Notes: generated by a model not told the origin, from the sequence alone. Shown: positions 1 through 10,082, counted from the stretch's first letter. The stretch: DNA of 60,863 nt from Pseudomonadota bacterium (GCA_021801255.1 JAJYYH010000004.1:1-60863); one strand, 5' to 3'. Numbers and translations: made by a program.

Positions 1-111
1 TTCGCTTTCAACATCCTCACCGCCCACCGCACCAACACCCTCGCCCAGGACCGCTACCGAGCCGCCCTCGCCGGTATCGATAATATGCTCACGCTGCTCG
101 CTATCTCATAG
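1..111 (+). pseudogene. C-terminal end of a transposase, cut by the window edge
   Basis: Frame 1 is open from the first base and ends at TAG 109-111, giving about 36 residues ending in RYRAALAGIDNMLTLLAIS. The basic, Arg/Asn-rich tail looks like the extreme C-terminus of a DDE transposase, but I cannot name the family with confidence. The stretch after it (112-438) has no convincing gene. This is either the end of an intact element lying to the left or a remnant. Confidence 0.35.
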
Positions 112-438
112 CATTGAACGGCCTTGCGCCATTGATAACGCCAAGGAGCGCGCACGGAGAAATTACAAAACGGCCATACCGCAGTATTACAAAGGCAAAA
201 TACAGCTTCTATTACAGCTGTGCTTAGGCAATCCACAAAAGGCTGACCTTGCTCTAGTAGCCGAAGATCACGGAACATTCTATAGAGCGTCTACATGTCT
301 TACCCTCGACATGGCATATAACAACGCGAGGCAGCTTGCCAGACCCGACCGGGATTGGCTTGCGCCGTAACTTCTGTCTCGGACCATAAATGGCCCAGCG
401 AAGGCCGGGAGAGGGGACTGCTGCAAGATTGGGGGTCA
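112..438. other. Stretch without a recognisable gene
   Basis: About 330 bases with only short, poorly composed open frames on both strands. It is more AT-rich in its first half (120-330) than the genes that follow, which fits decayed mobile DNA between two transposase fragments. I see no tRNA, hairpin-plus-T-run terminator or clear promoter. Confidence 0.4.
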
Positions 439-615
439 AGCGGCATGGGCGATGGGATGGGAAGGATCGTTAGCTGGATGGAATTTCTGTCCGAAGCCGG
501 CGCCGAGCGTGCCGTTGTAGAAGGCGCAGCGAAGCTGGAGCAGGAGATCGGCGCCGCGCCGCGACCAGCGCATCTGCTGCGATTTATTCATCCGACGGTT
601 CACCAGGGAATTTAG
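439..615 (-). pseudogene. C-terminal remnant of an ISKra4-like transposase
   Basis: The minus strand reads VNRRMNKSQQMRWSRRGADL followed by LLQLRCAFYNGTLGAGF. This matches the remembered C-terminal pattern of ISKra4-type transposases (KKQQMRW, RGAHLLLQ, then a leucine/arginine-rich helix). The usual upstream catalytic part is absent: upstream the frame runs into unrelated sequence. The identification rests on motif memory only. With the fragment at 1-111 it marks this edge as mobile-element debris beside the oxoprolinase gene. Confidence 0.5.
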
Positions 616-746
616 TGCGTTTACATAACGACAAAATGCCAGAATTGCACAAAAACTCTCCGGAGCGCCCCGCCGAGATTTTGCCCTGGCGATCAGGGCG
701 AGCCCCCGCGAACCCGAAAATCCGCAACCCGCAGAGAGCTTTCTCT

Positions 747-3700
747 CTAGACCGCGCCGTAGCCGCCGCCACCCGGTGTCGCGATGGCGAAAACATCGCC
801 AGGGAAAAGCTCCGCCTGCGCGGTGCCATCCAGAAATTCTCGCGCACCGTCGCGCCGCTCCACCCATTGCGCTCCCGCCGCGCCATCTTCCCCACCAACT
901 AGGCCGAAAGGGGCAACGGCGCGGCGCGAGGCGACGATCACCGCCGTCATCGGAGCCAGAAAACGAATGCGGCGAATCGCCCCGTCGCCGCCCTGATATC
1001 GCCCATTTCCGCCGGAGAGGCGGCGGATGGAAAACTCTTCCAACCGCACCGGATAGCGCAACTCCAGCACCTCGGGATCGGTCATGCGGGTGTTGGTCAT
1101 GTGCGTCTGTACCGCCGACGTGCCATTGAAATCAGGGCCCGCGCCGGTGCCGCCGCAAATCGTCTCGTAGTATTGATAGTTGGCATCGCCAAACAGAAAA
1201 TTATTCATCGTTGCCTGGCTGCACGCCATCACGCCGAGCGCGCCGAACAACGCGTTGCAGGTTGCTTGCGAGACCTCGGTATTGCCGGCGACCACCGCGC
1301 GCCCCGGCGTGGGACTGAGGAAAGTTCCAGGTGGAATAAGAATTTCGATCGGCTTGAGGCAGCCATCGTTGAGCGGAATGTCATCGCCGACCAGACAGCG
1401 GAATACATAAAGCACGGCGGCGCGGGTAACGGCGGGCGGCGCGTTGAAATTGCCCGCCTTCTGTTCTGCCCCGGTGCCTCGGAAATCGACGATCGCTGAG
1501 CGCCGCGCGTGATCGACCTTGATCATAACCTCCAGTGGCGCACCGCTATCCATGCGATAGCTGAAACGGCCACTGCCGATGCGCGCGATCACCCGGCGCA
1601 CGCTCTCCTCGGCGTTATCCATGACATGGCGCATATAGGCGGCAACAACATCCCAGCCATACTGCTCAACGACGCGGCATAGTTCCTGTACGCCTTTTTC
1701 GTTCGCGGCGACCTGCGCCTTGATATCGGCGATGTTCACATCCGGGTTGCGCGCCGGATATTTTGCCCCCAGCAGCAGCGCGCGGAACTCCGTTTCGCGG
1801 AAATGCCCACCATCGACGAGAAGAAAATCATCGATCACCACGCCTTCTTCCTCCAGCGTCGTGGAAGAAGGCGGCGTCGAGCCCGGCGTGATGCCGCCAA
1901 TATCCGCGTGATGCCCGCGTGAGCCCACAAAAAAGCGGATTTGCTGCCCAGCATCGTCGAAAACCGGCGTGATCACAGTGATATCGGGCAGATGCGTGCC
2001 GCCGTTATAGGGATTATTGAGCGCAATCGCATCGCCCGGTTTGAGCGTTTTCGCGCGTCGCGCAAGCACCGTGCGCACGCTTTCGCCCATCGCGCCAAGA
2101 TGCACGGGCACATGCGGCGCGTTTGCCACAAGGCCACCTGAGGCATCGAAAATCGCACACGAAAAATCGAGCCGCTCCTTGATGTTCACGCTCATCGCGG
2201 TATTTTGCAGCACCGATCCGGTCTGCTCGGCGACATTCATGAAAAGGTTATTGAACAGTTCAAGCAATACCGGGTCGGCGCGCTCAGTACCGATCGCGAC
2301 GCGTCCGGCGCGGGCGGCGTTGCGGCTGAGCAGCAAATGGTTTTTTCCCGTCACGCGCGCCTGCCAGTCGGGCTCGATCACGGTGGTGGCATTGGCCTCG
2401 CGGATCAGCGCCGGACCGCGGATGCAATCCTCGGCGGCCAGAGCTTCGCGATCGAAAACCGGTGCGTCATGCCATGCGCTGGCGCTATAGAGACGCACAA
2501 CATCGATCGGCACGGGGGTGCCCGCGGCACGCGGCGCAATCAGGGCTTCCTCGACCGGCGCGCCGGGTGCCACGGCCTCGATGGCGACCGCCTCGGCGAT
2601 GAGCGCACGTTCAGGCGTTGCGAAGCCAAAACGGGCACGATGGAGCATCGTGAAACTCTCGCCCATCTCCCGCAACGTGGCGAGCGGCACGGCGAGCGCC
2701 GCTTCGGTGCCGGCATAGCGCAGGTGCACGAAAACCGCGACGCGGATGATTTCGTCCTGCGCGCCCTGGGCACGGAGCGCGGCCCTGGCGTCCGCGCTGA
2801 GCCGTTGGGCAGTTTCGGTCAATGCCGAAATAGCCGCCTGATTGAGGGGGACTTCCATCGCCTGCTCGCGCATCACCACCTGGTCCGCGAGCCCCATGCC
2901 ATAGGCCGAGAGGACGCCAGCGAAGGGGTGGAGAAACACCTGATCCATCCCCAAGGCATCGGCGACGAGACAGGCATGCTGCCCGCCGGCGCCACCGAAA
3001 CAGGCGAGGGTAAAGCGTGCGGCGTCGCGGCCCTTCTGCACTGACACCTGCTTGATGGCGTTGGCCATGTTGGCGACGGCAATGCGCACGAAACCTTCGG
3101 CAACCCCTTCCGGCGTTTGCGCCTGCCCCGTGGCCCGCGAAACTTCCTCAGCCAGGTCCACGAATTTTGTCCGCACGCATGCGGCATCGAGCGGCAGATC
3201 GCCGCTTGCGCCGAAAATCGCCGGAAAATGCTTGGGTTGGATTTTCCCGAGGCAGACATTGGCGTCCGTCACGGTGAGTGGGCCATTGTTGCGGTAGCTT
3301 GCGGGGCCCGGATTGGCGCCGGCGGAATCGGGGCCGACGCGCAACCGCGCGCCGTCAAAATGCAAAATCGAACCGCCGCCGGCGGCCACCGTGTTGATCG
3401 CCATCATCGGCGCGCGCAGCCGCACCCCGGCGATCTCGGTCTCGAAGGCACGCTCGAAGGTGCCGTCATAGAGCGCGACATCGGTCGAGGTGCCGCCCAT
3501 GTCGAAGCCGATGATGCGCGGGAACCCCGCCGCCTCGGCGGTGCGCGCCGCGCCCACGATGCCGCCCGCCGGGCCCGAGAGGATCGCATCCTTGCCCTGA
3601 AAATGCCGCGCTTCGGCGAGCCCGCCATGGGATTGCATGAAATAGAGCCGCGTGCCGGCAAGCGCCTCGGCCACCTGATCGACATAGCGGCGCAGGATTG

Positions 3701-4379
3701 GCGAGAGATAGGCGTCAACCACCGTGGTATCGCCGCGCGGAATGAGGCGAAGGAGCGGGCTTACCGCGTGGCTCGCCGAGACTTGCGCGAAGCCCGCCGC
3801 CCGCGCAAGTTCGGCTAGGCGCCGCTCATGGTCGGGGTATTTCCAGGCGTGCATGCGCACGATGGCGCAGGCGGCAAGGCCCCGCGCGCGGGCCGCGGCA
3901 AAAGCGCAACGCGCCGCTTCCTCGTCGAGCGGGGTGATTTCCCTCCCGTCGGCGCCGACGCGGCCCGCGATCTCCACCACCTCTTCATGCAGCAAGCTCG
4001 GCAGGGTGATCTTGAGATCGAAGAGCCGCGGGCGCGCCTGGTTGCCGATGCGCAAGGCATCGGCGAAGCCACGATCGACGACGAGCAGGGTGCGCTCGCC
4101 CTTGCGCTCGAGGAGCGCGTTGGTCGCAACCGTCGTGCCCATTTTGACGCAATCGATGAGCCCCGGCGGGATCGGCGCATCGAGCGCGAGGCCGAGCATC
4201 GTCTTGATGCCCGCCACCGCCGCGTCGTCATAGCGGGCGGGGTTTTCCGAGAGCAGCTTATGGGTCGCGAGCCGTCCGTCGGGGGCGCGAGCGACGATGT
4301 CGGTGAAGGTGCCGCCACGGTCGATCCAGAACTGCCAGCCAGAGCTGAGCCGATCGGATGTGAGCGGGGTGTTTTTCAT
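747..4379 (-). CDS. Hydantoinase/5-oxoprolinase family protein (HyuA-HyuB fusion)
   Basis: A protein of about 1210 residues, the length of fused bacterial 5-oxoprolinases. The N-terminal half is the HyuA part: [13 protein letters not shown] near residue 20 and [16 protein letters not shown] near 290 are the actin-like ATP-binding motifs. The second half, from about residue 690 ([20 protein letters not shown]), is the HyuB part and ends in the typical GGGGYG tail. The family cleaves cyclic amides such as 5-oxoproline or hydantoins with ATP in the cytoplasm, and some members act as ATP-dependent carboxylases, so the substrate is open. I chose ATG 4379, not 4403, because GGAGG lies just upstream. 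The gene is divergent from a MarR-type regulator and an MFS carrier that probably serve the same substrate. Confidence 0.9.
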   Translation of the reverse strand: MKNTPLTSDRLSSGWQFWIDRGGTFTDIVARAPDGRLATHKLLSENPARYDDAAVAGIKTMLGLALDAPIPPGLIDCVKMGTTVATNALLERKGERTLLVVDRGFADALRIGNQARPRLFDLKITLPSLLHEEVVEIAGRVGADGREITPLDEEAARCAFAAARARGLAACAIVRMHAWKYPDHERRLAELARAAGFAQVSASHAVSPLLRLIPRGDTTVVDAYLSPILRRYVDQVAEALAGTRLYFMQSHGGLAEARHFQGKDAILSGPAGGIVGAARTAEAAGFPRIIGFDMGGTSTDVALYDGTFERAFETEIAGVRLRAPMMAINTVAAGGGSILHFDGARLRVGPDSAGANPGPASYRNNGPLTVTDANVCLGKIQPKHFPAIFGASGDLPLDAACVRTKFVDLAEEVSRATGQAQTPEGVAEGFVRIAVANMANAIKQVSVQKGRDAARFTLACFGGAGGQHACLVADALGMDQVFLHPFAGVLSAYGMGLADQVVMREQAMEVPLNQAAISALTETAQRLSADARAALRAQGAQDEIIRVAVFVHLRYAGTEAALAVPLATLREMGESFTMLHRARFGFATPERALIAEAVAIEAVAPGAPVEEALIAPRAAGTPVPIDVVRLYSASAWHDAPVFDREALAAEDCIRGPALIREANATTVIEPDWQARVTGKNHLLLSRNAARAGRVAIGTERADPVLLELFNNLFMNVAEQTGSVLQNTAMSVNIKERLDFSCAIFDASGGLVANAPHVPVHLGAMGESVRTVLARRAKTLKPGDAIALNNPYNGGTHLPDITVITPVFDDAGQQIRFFVGSRGHHADIGGITPGSTPPSSTTLEEEGVVIDDFLLVDGGHFRETEFRALLLGAKYPARNPDVNIADIKAQVAANEKGVQELCRVVEQYGWDVVAAYMRHVMDNAEESVRRVIARIGSGRFSYRMDSGAPLEVMIKVDHARRSAIVDFRGTGAEQKAGNFNAPPAVTRAAVLYVFRCLVGDDIPLNDGCLKPIEILIPPGTFLSPTPGRAVVAGNTEVSQATCNALFGALGVMACSQATMNNFLFGDANYQYYETICGGTGAGPDFNGTSAVQTHMTNTRMTDPEVLELRYPVRLEEFSIRRLSGGNGRYQGGDGAIRRIRFLAPMTAVIVASRRAVAPFGLVGGEDGAAGAQWVERRDGAREFLDGTAQAELFPGDVFAIATPGGGGYGAV

Positions 4380-4408
4380 GCGCGCGCCTCCTTGAGCCAT
4401 CACTTCTT

Positions 4409-4441
4409 GACAAATTAGCGGTAAACCGTCAATAATTTGTC
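4409..4441. promoter_or_regulatory. Inverted repeat, likely operator for the MarR-type regulator
   Basis: GACAAATTA (4409-4417) and TAATTTGTC (4433-4441) form perfect 9-base arms separated by 15 bases in the 95-bp gap between the divergent oxoprolinase and regulator genes. TTGACA at 4407-4412 overlaps the left arm and could be a -35 element for the plus-strand promoter, with AATAAT (4431-4436) as a -10 at 18-base spacing. Binding here could control both directions. Confidence 0.6.
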
Positions 4442-4474
4442 AGATAGAAACCCCCAGGCGGAGGAACCGGAGCG

Positions 4475-5020
4475 ATGACACATGCGGTCGCCACCCCGCG
4501 AGGGGCCCGTGATCCGGTGGTTTCCTCCGCCCATCTCGCCGAGGGTGGCTCGCCAGCGCTTTCAGAGATCGAATTCGGCCTCATTCTCGCCGGCCACGCC
4601 TTCCATCGCTGGATGGTGCGCTGCGCCGCCGCCGCCAGCGGCCCGGCGCTCTCCCCACCGGGGCTTTCGGCGATGGAGGTGCTGATCCTGCACACGGTTT
4701 GCCATCGCGACCGGCCGAAGCGGCTCAGTGATATCGCCCTGGTGCTCGATATCGAGGATCTTCATCTCGTCACCTACGCGCTTCGCAAACTCACCCGGGC
4801 CGGGCTGGTCGCGACCGAGCGCGCGGGCAAGGAACGCCACGTCCGCGCCACCACGGCGGGTCGGGAATTCTGCGCGCGCTATGGCGCGATCCGCGAGCGG
4901 CTGCTGGTCGCGGGGTTTGCCGGAACCCTGCCGGAAGCCGCGCTTTCCGACCTCGCGGCCCTGTTGCGCACGCTTTCCGGCTATTACAATCAGGCCGCGA
5001 GAGCGGCGGCGACCCTTTGA
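4475..5020 (+). CDS. MarR-type winged-helix transcriptional regulator
   Basis: 181 residues. The central part (LSAMEVLILHTVCHRDRPK, then LSDIALVLDIEDLHLVTYAL and RKLTRAGLVATERAGKERHV) is a winged helix with the recognition helix near residues 85-105 and a wing ending in RHVRATTAGREF. The C-terminal helix would dimerise. It sits divergently from the oxoprolinase behind a 9-base inverted repeat and overlaps the start of the MFS gene, so it probably senses the imported compound. The last codons (CTTTGA) overlap the TTG start of the next gene, implying coupled translation. The ligand cannot be read from sequence. Confidence 0.85.
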   Translation: MTHAVATPRGARDPVVSSAHLAEGGSPALSEIEFGLILAGHAFHRWMVRCAAAASGPALSPPGLSAMEVLILHTVCHRDRPKRLSDIALVLDIEDLHLVTYALRKLTRAGLVATERAGKERHVRATTAGREFCARYGAIRERLLVAGFAGTLPEAALSDLAALLRTLSGYYNQAARAAATL

Positions 5021-6312
5021 AAAGGCAGGAGAGCGTCATTTCCGCGATCTCGGAACATCCGCCCGGGACCGGGCTTTTCGCCTTCTTCCGCACCATGACG
5101 CGGCCCGAGCGGGACACGTTCGTCGCCTGTGCCGCCGGCTGGGCGCTCGATGGGATGGATTTCATGATCTATCCCCTGGTGCTCGGCACCATCATGCAGG
5201 TCTGGCACGTCGCCGCCGGCCGCGCCGGGCTCGCCGCCACCGTCACCTTGCTCGCTTCCGCCGTGGGCGGCTGGCTCGCGGGGTTTCTTTCGGATCGCGT
5301 GGGCCGCGTGCGGACGCTGCAACTCACCATTTTGTGGTTCTCGCTGTTCAGCCTGCTATGTGCGTTTGCGCAGAATTTCAATCAGCTTCTGGTGCTGCGC
5401 ACGCTGCTCGGTTTCGGGTTTGGCGGCGAATGGGCGGTCGGCGCGGTGCTGATGGGCGAGGTCATCCGCCCAGCCTTTCGTGGCCGCGCCGTGGGCTCGG
5501 TGCAATCCGGCTGGGCGTTGGGCTGGGGCGGCGCGGTGCTGGCCCAGGCGATCCTCTTTTCTGTTCTGCCACCCGCGCTCGCGTGGCGGGCGATGTTTGC
5601 CGTCGGTGTGCTGCCAGCGCTTCTCGTGCTCTATATCCGCCGGCACGTCGCCGAGCCGGAACTCGCCGTGCAAAGCCGCGCGCGACGTGTCGCGGCGCAC
5701 GGCCATCCCTCGCTCTGGCGGATTTTCGCCCCCGACATCCTGCGCACCACGCTGCTCGCCTCGCTCGCCTCGGCCGGCGCGCAAGGCGGCTATTACGCCG
5801 TCACCACCTGGCTGCCGACTTTCCTCAAAACCGCGCGTGGCCTCACGGTGATCGGCTCGACCGGCTATCTCGCCTTCCTCATCGCCGGCAGTTTCGCGGG
5901 CTATCTCGCCGGCGCCTGGCTCGCCGACCGGCTTGGCCGGCGCGCGCTCTTTCTTATCTTCTCGGCCGGCGCCAGCGTCATCGTCATCGCCTATACCGAA
6001 CTGCCGATCCCCAACGCCGCGATGCTGGTGCTCGGCTTTCCGCTCGGCTTCTTCGCCTCGGGTTATTTCTCCGGCCTCGGGCCGTTCCTCACCGAGCTTT
6101 TCCCGACCTCGATGCGCGGCTCGGGGCAGGGGTTCTGCTATAATTTCGGCCGTGGTATCGGCGCGCTGTTCCCCACCCTGGTCGGCTACCTCGCCGCCCT
6201 CATCCCGCTCGCCAGCGCCATCGCGACCTTCGCCGTTACCGCCTATGCGATGTTTTTTCTCGCCGCCTACGCCCTGCCCGAAACCCGCGGCCAACCGCTC
6301 GACGACCGCTGA
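5017..6312 (+). CDS. MFS transporter (metabolite:proton symporter type)
   Basis: 431 residues with about 12 hydrophobic segments. The MFS loop motif is present as GFLSDRVGRVRTLQ after TM2, and a second copy after TM8 reads AWLADRLGRRALF. The N-terminal signature GWALDGMDFMIYPLVLG resembles the sialate/lactate or aromatic-acid symporter subfamilies. The best frame start is TTG 5017, which overlaps the regulator stop; the next Met (5095) lies inside the first predicted helix region and lacks a ribosome site. Likely imports the oxoprolinase substrate across the inner membrane, which is inferred from neighbours only. Confidence 0.85.
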   Translation: MKRQESVISAISEHPPGTGLFAFFRTMTRPERDTFVACAAGWALDGMDFMIYPLVLGTIMQVWHVAAGRAGLAATVTLLASAVGGWLAGFLSDRVGRVRTLQLTILWFSLFSLLCAFAQNFNQLLVLRTLLGFGFGGEWAVGAVLMGEVIRPAFRGRAVGSVQSGWALGWGGAVLAQAILFSVLPPALAWRAMFAVGVLPALLVLYIRRHVAEPELAVQSRARRVAAHGHPSLWRIFAPDILRTTLLASLASAGAQGGYYAVTTWLPTFLKTARGLTVIGSTGYLAFLIAGSFAGYLAGAWLADRLGRRALFLIFSAGASVIVIAYTELPIPNAAMLVLGFPLGFFASGYFSGLGPFLTELFPTSMRGSGQGFCYNFGRGIGALFPTLVGYLAALIPLASAIATFAVTAYAMFFLAAYALPETRGQPLDDR

Positions 6313-6444
6313 ACGGCACTTGTCCCCACCCCCGGCGAAAGTCGCCATGGCGCCACGGCAACCGATAAAAACCAATATTTATCAATCCAATAAATTTGTA
6401 ATTTACCTTCATCTCGGAACTTTAGCGACGCGCTTCCCACAGCT

Positions 6445-7152
6445 TTATCCACAGCGCGGAAGCGGCGCCTCATCCCAGGCTTTCTGGATTTCGGCGAGCA
6501 ATATCTCGCGCTTGAGGCCGGCTTGCAGCGGCGGACAGATCACCAGATGGATCGGCCCCGGCACGCGGCGGAAAGCGCGGCGGCCCCAGCGCAGCCCCGA
6601 ATCGGTCGCCACCGGAATAACCGGCAGCCGCGCTTGCGCTGCCATCGCCGCGACGCCGGGCTGCAACGCCCGGCGCTCTCCCGGAAGCGTCCGCGTGCCC
6701 TCAGGGAAAATGACGATTTGCCGCTCTTCGGCGACCGCACGCGCGGTATCACGCAGCAGATTGCGCAAGGCGCCCGCTCCGGCGCCACGATCCACCAAAA
6801 TCATCCCTGCCAGCGGCGTCAGCGGCCCGAACAGCGGAATTTTCACCAATTCGCGCTTCATCACATAGGTTGGACGCGGCAGCAAGGTAAGCCAGACCAG
6901 CGTGTCATAGGCCGATTGATGCTGCGAGGCGAGCAGCGCGGCGCCTTGGGGGGGTAAATGCTCGGCCCCGCTCACCACCGGATAGATGCCGCAGATCCGG
7001 CGCAACCCGGCGAGCAGCAGCCCCGCCCAGAACTGCGCATAGGCGAGCGCGCGATGGGGGGCGAACCAGCGGATGGCAAAGCCGCCGATGCCAAGGACAG
7101 AGGTGAGCGCCACGAGATAGAGATTGAAGAGTAAAGAGCGGAGAAAAATCAT
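6445..7152 (-). CDS. plsC: 1-acyl-sn-glycerol-3-phosphate acyltransferase
   Basis: 235 residues from ATG 7152, which is preceded by a strong GGAGG. It acylates lysophosphatidic acid to phosphatidic acid at the inner membrane. The HX4D catalytic motif is HQSAYD (His78, Asp83), and the glycerophosphate-binding motif is FPEGTRT near residue 153. An N-terminal hydrophobic stretch (residues 5-30) anchors it. The reading frame continues upstream of 7152 but that part is the shadow of the YdcF-like gene. Its start overlaps the end of that gene by 4 bases, so it closes the ftsE-ftsX-ydcF-plsC unit. Confidence 0.93.
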   Translation of the reverse strand: MIFLRSLLFNLYLVALTSVLGIGGFAIRWFAPHRALAYAQFWAGLLLAGLRRICGIYPVVSGAEHLPPQGAALLASQHQSAYDTLVWLTLLPRPTYVMKRELVKIPLFGPLTPLAGMILVDRGAGAGALRNLLRDTARAVAEERQIVIFPEGTRTLPGERRALQPGVAAMAAQARLPVIPVATDSGLRWGRRAFRRVPGPIHLVICPPLQAGLKREILLAEIQKAWDEAPLPRCG

Positions 7153-7763
7153 TTTTCCTCCAGGGGAGGGGGTAAAATTCCGGTAACCCCCGCGGCCGCA
7201 ACGAGGTATTTGCTGTATTCGACCGAAAGCAGCCGCAGGGTTGCGGGCTGCCATGGCGTGCGCATGGCGGGCGGCAGCACGGTTGCGGGGTAGAGCGCGA
7301 CATTGGGAAGCGCGCGGGCGAATTCCACCTCGGCGCGCGGCATGTGGTAGGTCGCGGTGACCAGGATCAACGAGCGGAAATGATGTTGCCGGACCCAACG
7401 CGCGGCCTCGAACGCGTTGCCCCGCGTCGAGGCGGCGGCGTGGCCAAGCGTCACCCGCCCCTCCAGAAGCGCAGGCGCCAGCCCCGCATGATGGGCAAGT
7501 TCAGCGAGATCGAGCCGGGCCGCGACGCCGGAGACCAACAATTGTCCTGCGCGATCATCGGCGAGCAGGCGCAGCCCCGTGGTGATCCGATCGGCCCCCC
7601 CGGTCAGCACCACGATCGCATCCGCCTGCGGTGGCGGCGGCGCGAGATGGCGGGCGCGAACGGCAAAAACCGCGAAGCCGGCGAGCCAGGCCGCTGCGAG
7701 AGCCACCGTCACCCCCCCTGCGAGCCGACGTAATTCTCGGCTCACGGCAGGTTGCGGAGCCAT
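7149..7763 (-). CDS. YdcF-like membrane protein (DUF218)
   Basis: About 204 residues from ATG 7763. One N-terminal membrane helix (residues 15-36, GGVTVALAAAWLAGFAVFAV) is followed by the DUF218 fold: ADAIVVLTGGADRI, then STRGNAFEAARWV and LILVTATYHMPRAEVEF. These are the family's GG, T-x-x-N and T-x-x-H/R blocks. Members are thought to handle envelope precursors (ElyC, SanA) but no reaction is firmly assigned. The gene overlaps ftsX by about 22 bases and plsC by 4, consistent with cell-envelope function. The longer frame start at 7838 is unlikely because it would run deep into ftsX. Confidence 0.85.
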   Translation of the reverse strand: MAPQPAVSRELRRLAGGVTVALAAAWLAGFAVFAVRARHLAPPPPQADAIVVLTGGADRITTGLRLLADDRAGQLLVSGVAARLDLAELAHHAGLAPALLEGRVTLGHAAASTRGNAFEAARWVRQHHFRSLILVTATYHMPRAEVEFARALPNVALYPATVLPPAMRTPWQPATLRLLSVEYSKYLVAAAGVTGILPPPLEEK

Positions 7764-8698
7764 TGCCGAACCGTGCTCTGCGTGGTGAGCCAACCGATCG
7801 CCGCCGCTGCCACCGGCAATGCCGGCAAGGCGAGCCACATCGATTGCGGCAGCGCCAGGAAACCCGCGAGCAGCGCCGCGGGCTCACCCATCGCCTCGGG
7901 GCTCCCCGCCGAGATCGCGCCGGCCGCAAAGGGGGCGGCGAGGTCAGCGAGGATCACCAACACCGGCAGCGCCAGCAGCGCGCCGTAAACCCCGCCGAGC
8001 CCGGCCAGCATCGTCGTCCGCGCGGCGAAACGGGCGGCGATATAGCCATCGCTCGCGCCCAGGCCATGGATGATTTCGAGCGCCTCGCGCCGTGCCGAAA
8101 GCCCGGCGCGCGTTGCCACCGCCACGACCAGCGCGGCCAGCGCCCCGACGACGCCGAGCGCCAGGACCGCGCAAGCTTCGAGACTGCGGGCGAGAGTGCT
8201 GAGCCGGGCAAGCCAGGGGCCGTGATCCTCGATCACGATACCTGCGGCAAGGCGCGCGAGTTGCGCCGCATCGGCCGCGCCAAGCGCCATCCCCGGCGCG
8301 AGGCGCAGGGCGATCACCCCCGGCACGGCGATGCCGAGGGCGGCGGGTGTAGTGCCGAGCCACGGGCGAAGCAGGGCGTCGATCTCTGTTTCTCCAAGCC
8401 GGCGGGCAGCAATCACGCCGGGGGTTTTCTTGAGCGTCGCCAGCACCGCCGCCGCGCGGGGCAAGCCACCGGATGTGGCCGGCGCCTCGGGATCGGGCAC
8501 CTCAACGGTGAGGCTGGCGCCCGCTCCCTCCTGCCAATGCCGCGCCAGGGATGCCGCCGCCAGCATTCCGGCGATGGCAAGGGCGGCAAGAAACGCCATT
8601 GCCGCCACCAGGAAGGGCAACAGGCGCTGGGCGAAGGCGCGTTTCAGACCGAGTTCATCCAGCCTGGCCCGGCGCGGCGCGGGTCGGCGCCTAACCAT
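7742..8698 (-). CDS. ftsX: Cell division protein FtsX (ABC permease-like subunit)
   Basis: 318 residues with four hydrophobic segments (about residues 25-50, 185-210, 235-265, 280-305), the FtsX topology with one large periplasmic loop between TM1 and TM2. The N-terminal RRARLDELGLKRAFAQRLLP is a basic cytoplasmic lead. FtsX with FtsE links division to periplasmic peptidoglycan hydrolases. The ATG at 8698 overlaps the ftsE stop by 8 bases, the usual tight coupling of this pair. Sequence identity of FtsX is always low, so the call leans on topology and position. Confidence 0.9.
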   Translation of the reverse strand: MVRRRPAPRRARLDELGLKRAFAQRLLPFLVAAMAFLAALAIAGMLAAASLARHWQEGAGASLTVEVPDPEAPATSGGLPRAAAVLATLKKTPGVIAARRLGETEIDALLRPWLGTTPAALGIAVPGVIALRLAPGMALGAADAAQLARLAAGIVIEDHGPWLARLSTLARSLEACAVLALGVVGALAALVVAVATRAGLSARREALEIIHGLGASDGYIAARFAARTTMLAGLGGVYGALLALPVLVILADLAAPFAAGAISAGSPEAMGEPAALLAGFLALPQSMWLALPALPVAAAAIGWLTTQSTVRQWLRNLP

Positions 8699-9374
8699 CT
8701 GCCACCAGCCGCCCCGCTTCGAGCCGGAGCGCCGGTGCCGGATAGCGCGCCACCAGCGCCTCGTTATGGGATGCGACGACGACGCTGGTGCCCAGACGGT
8801 TAAGTTCGGCGAGCAATTGCATCAGCCGCTCCGCCTGCGCGTCGTCGAGATTACCGGTCGGCTCGTCGGCGAGGATCAGGCGCGGGCGATTGATCACCGC
8901 CCGCGCGATCGCCACCCGCTGCTGCTCGCCACCCGAGAGCATCGCCGGGAGCGTCTCAAGGCGCTCGGCGAGTCCCACCCAGCGCAGCATTTCCGCGACA
9001 TCTGCGCGAATCTGTCCCTCCGGCCGCCCCGCAAGACGCAGCGGCAAGGCGACATTGTCGAAGGCCGAAAGATAGCCGAGCAGGCGGAAATCCTGGAACA
9101 CTACGCCAATCTGCCGGCGTAGCAGGGCGCGTTCATGGCGCGAGGTCGATGCGAGGCGCGTGCCGAGAATGATCGCCTCGCCCTGGCTCGGCCGGGCGGC
9201 AAGATAGAGCAGGCGGAGCAGGCTGGTCTTGCCTGCCCCGGAGGCGCCGAGCAGCCAGCGGAAGCCACCCGCGGGGATCGCGAAGGAAATATCCTGCAGT
9301 ACCGCCGCTCGGCTCGCGCCGGCGCCGGACCCCACGCCCGGATAGGAGAACCCCACGCTCTGGAAGCTGATCAT
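8691..9374 (-). CDS. ftsE: Cell division ATP-binding protein FtsE
   Basis: 227 residues from ATG 9374, preceded by AGGGAAG. Walker A is [14 protein letters not shown], the signature is [14 protein letters not shown], Walker B is [12 protein letters not shown] and the switch His is in VVASHNEAL. These are complete, so the protein should hydrolyse ATP. It is the cytoplasmic partner of FtsX. The frame opens upstream to 9452 but those codons face the start region of the divergent zinc-ribbon gene and lack a ribosome site. Confidence 0.94.
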   Translation of the reverse strand: MISFQSVGFSYPGVGSGAGASRAAVLQDISFAIPAGGFRWLLGASGAGKTSLLRLLYLAARPSQGEAIILGTRLASTSRHERALLRRQIGVVFQDFRLLGYLSAFDNVALPLRLAGRPEGQIRADVAEMLRWVGLAERLETLPAMLSGGEQQRVAIARAVINRPRLILADEPTGNLDDAQAERLMQLLAELNRLGTSVVVASHNEALVARYPAPALRLEAGRLVADG

Positions 9375-9499
9375 CTTCCCTCGCTTTTCGCTCCGCCTTG
9401 TGCCAACTCGGCGCCAATGGCGCAAACTCGGCGGGCCTTCCCAATGCACCATTGCCAGCCCGCAACGCTTCGCCCAGAATCGCGCTGTGAGGAGAGTCG

Positions 9500-9922
9500 A
9501 TGCGCATCACCTGCCCCGCCTGCGCCGCCACCTACGAAATTCCCGAGACCCTGCTGCGCCCCGGGCGGCGTGTCCGCTGCGCCCAATGTGGCGAGGAATG
9601 GATCCCGCTCGGCGCAGTGCCCGAGGCCGTGCCGGACCAGGCGGCGATCGCCGCACCGCCGCAGCCCGCCGAAAAGCCTCGCTCGTCCCTCGACCCGCCA
9701 CGCATGGCGGCATCCGAACGCTCCCGCGGCGCCCCCGCAAGCAGCCAGCCGGAGCGCCGCCCCAGAACCCATCCCATCTTATGGCTGGGCTGGGCGGCGA
9801 GCGTCGCGATCGTGGTCTTCGCGCTGTGGGGGGGGGCGCACTATCGCGCCGCGGTCATGGCCGCCTGGCCGCCGAGCGAACGCCTCTACGCCGCCCTCGG
9901 CCTCGCGTCCGTGCCGCGCTGA
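9500..9922 (+). CDS. Zinc-ribbon (MJ0042-type) single-pass membrane protein
   Basis: 140 residues. The N-terminus MRITCPACAATYEIPETLL plus VRCAQCGEEW gives two CxxC pairs about 22 residues apart, the MJ0042 zinc-ribbon. A Pro/Ala-rich linker (45-90) leads to one membrane helix (HPILWLGWAASVAIVVFALW, about 91-112) and a short tail. In many alphaproteobacteria a protein of this design sits divergent to ftsE, as here, but its role is not known to me. GAGGAGAG precedes the ATG at good spacing. Confidence 0.8.
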   Translation: MRITCPACAATYEIPETLLRPGRRVRCAQCGEEWIPLGAVPEAVPDQAAIAAPPQPAEKPRSSLDPPRMAASERSRGAPASSQPERRPRTHPILWLGWAASVAIVVFALWGGAHYRAAVMAAWPPSERLYAALGLASVPR

Positions 9923-9925
9923 GGT

Positions 9926-10082
9926 CCCCTCCACCGCGATGTCTTGGGCAGCGCATTCCTTCACCGCCTGCCACACCGCGGCGATCGAATTCGGGCCGGC
10001 GAGATCGCGGTAAGGCTCCGCCATGGCCGCTCCGGCCTGGAGAACTGCCGGCCTGGAGAACTGAGCGTCGGTTGAACGTCAT
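9926..10082 (-). pseudogene. Broken remnant starting with a twin-arginine-like leader
   Basis: ATG 10082 follows GGGAGAAAA, a good ribosome site, and reads MTFNRRSVLQAG, the start of a Tat-type leader. The expected hydrophobic stretch never comes: the frame becomes Arg/Gly-rich out-of-frame sequence. A second minus-strand frame nearby (DLAGPNSIAAVWQAVKECAA) looks like real protein, suggesting deletion plus frameshift. It follows badI on the same strand, so it may once have been an exported solute-binding protein of the same pathway. That last point is inference. Confidence 0.3.

Noticed and set aside
4728-6143. Plus-strand open frame spanning the MarR and MFS genes in another frame
   Set aside because: Arg-rich shadow; the real frames carry winged-helix and MFS motifs.
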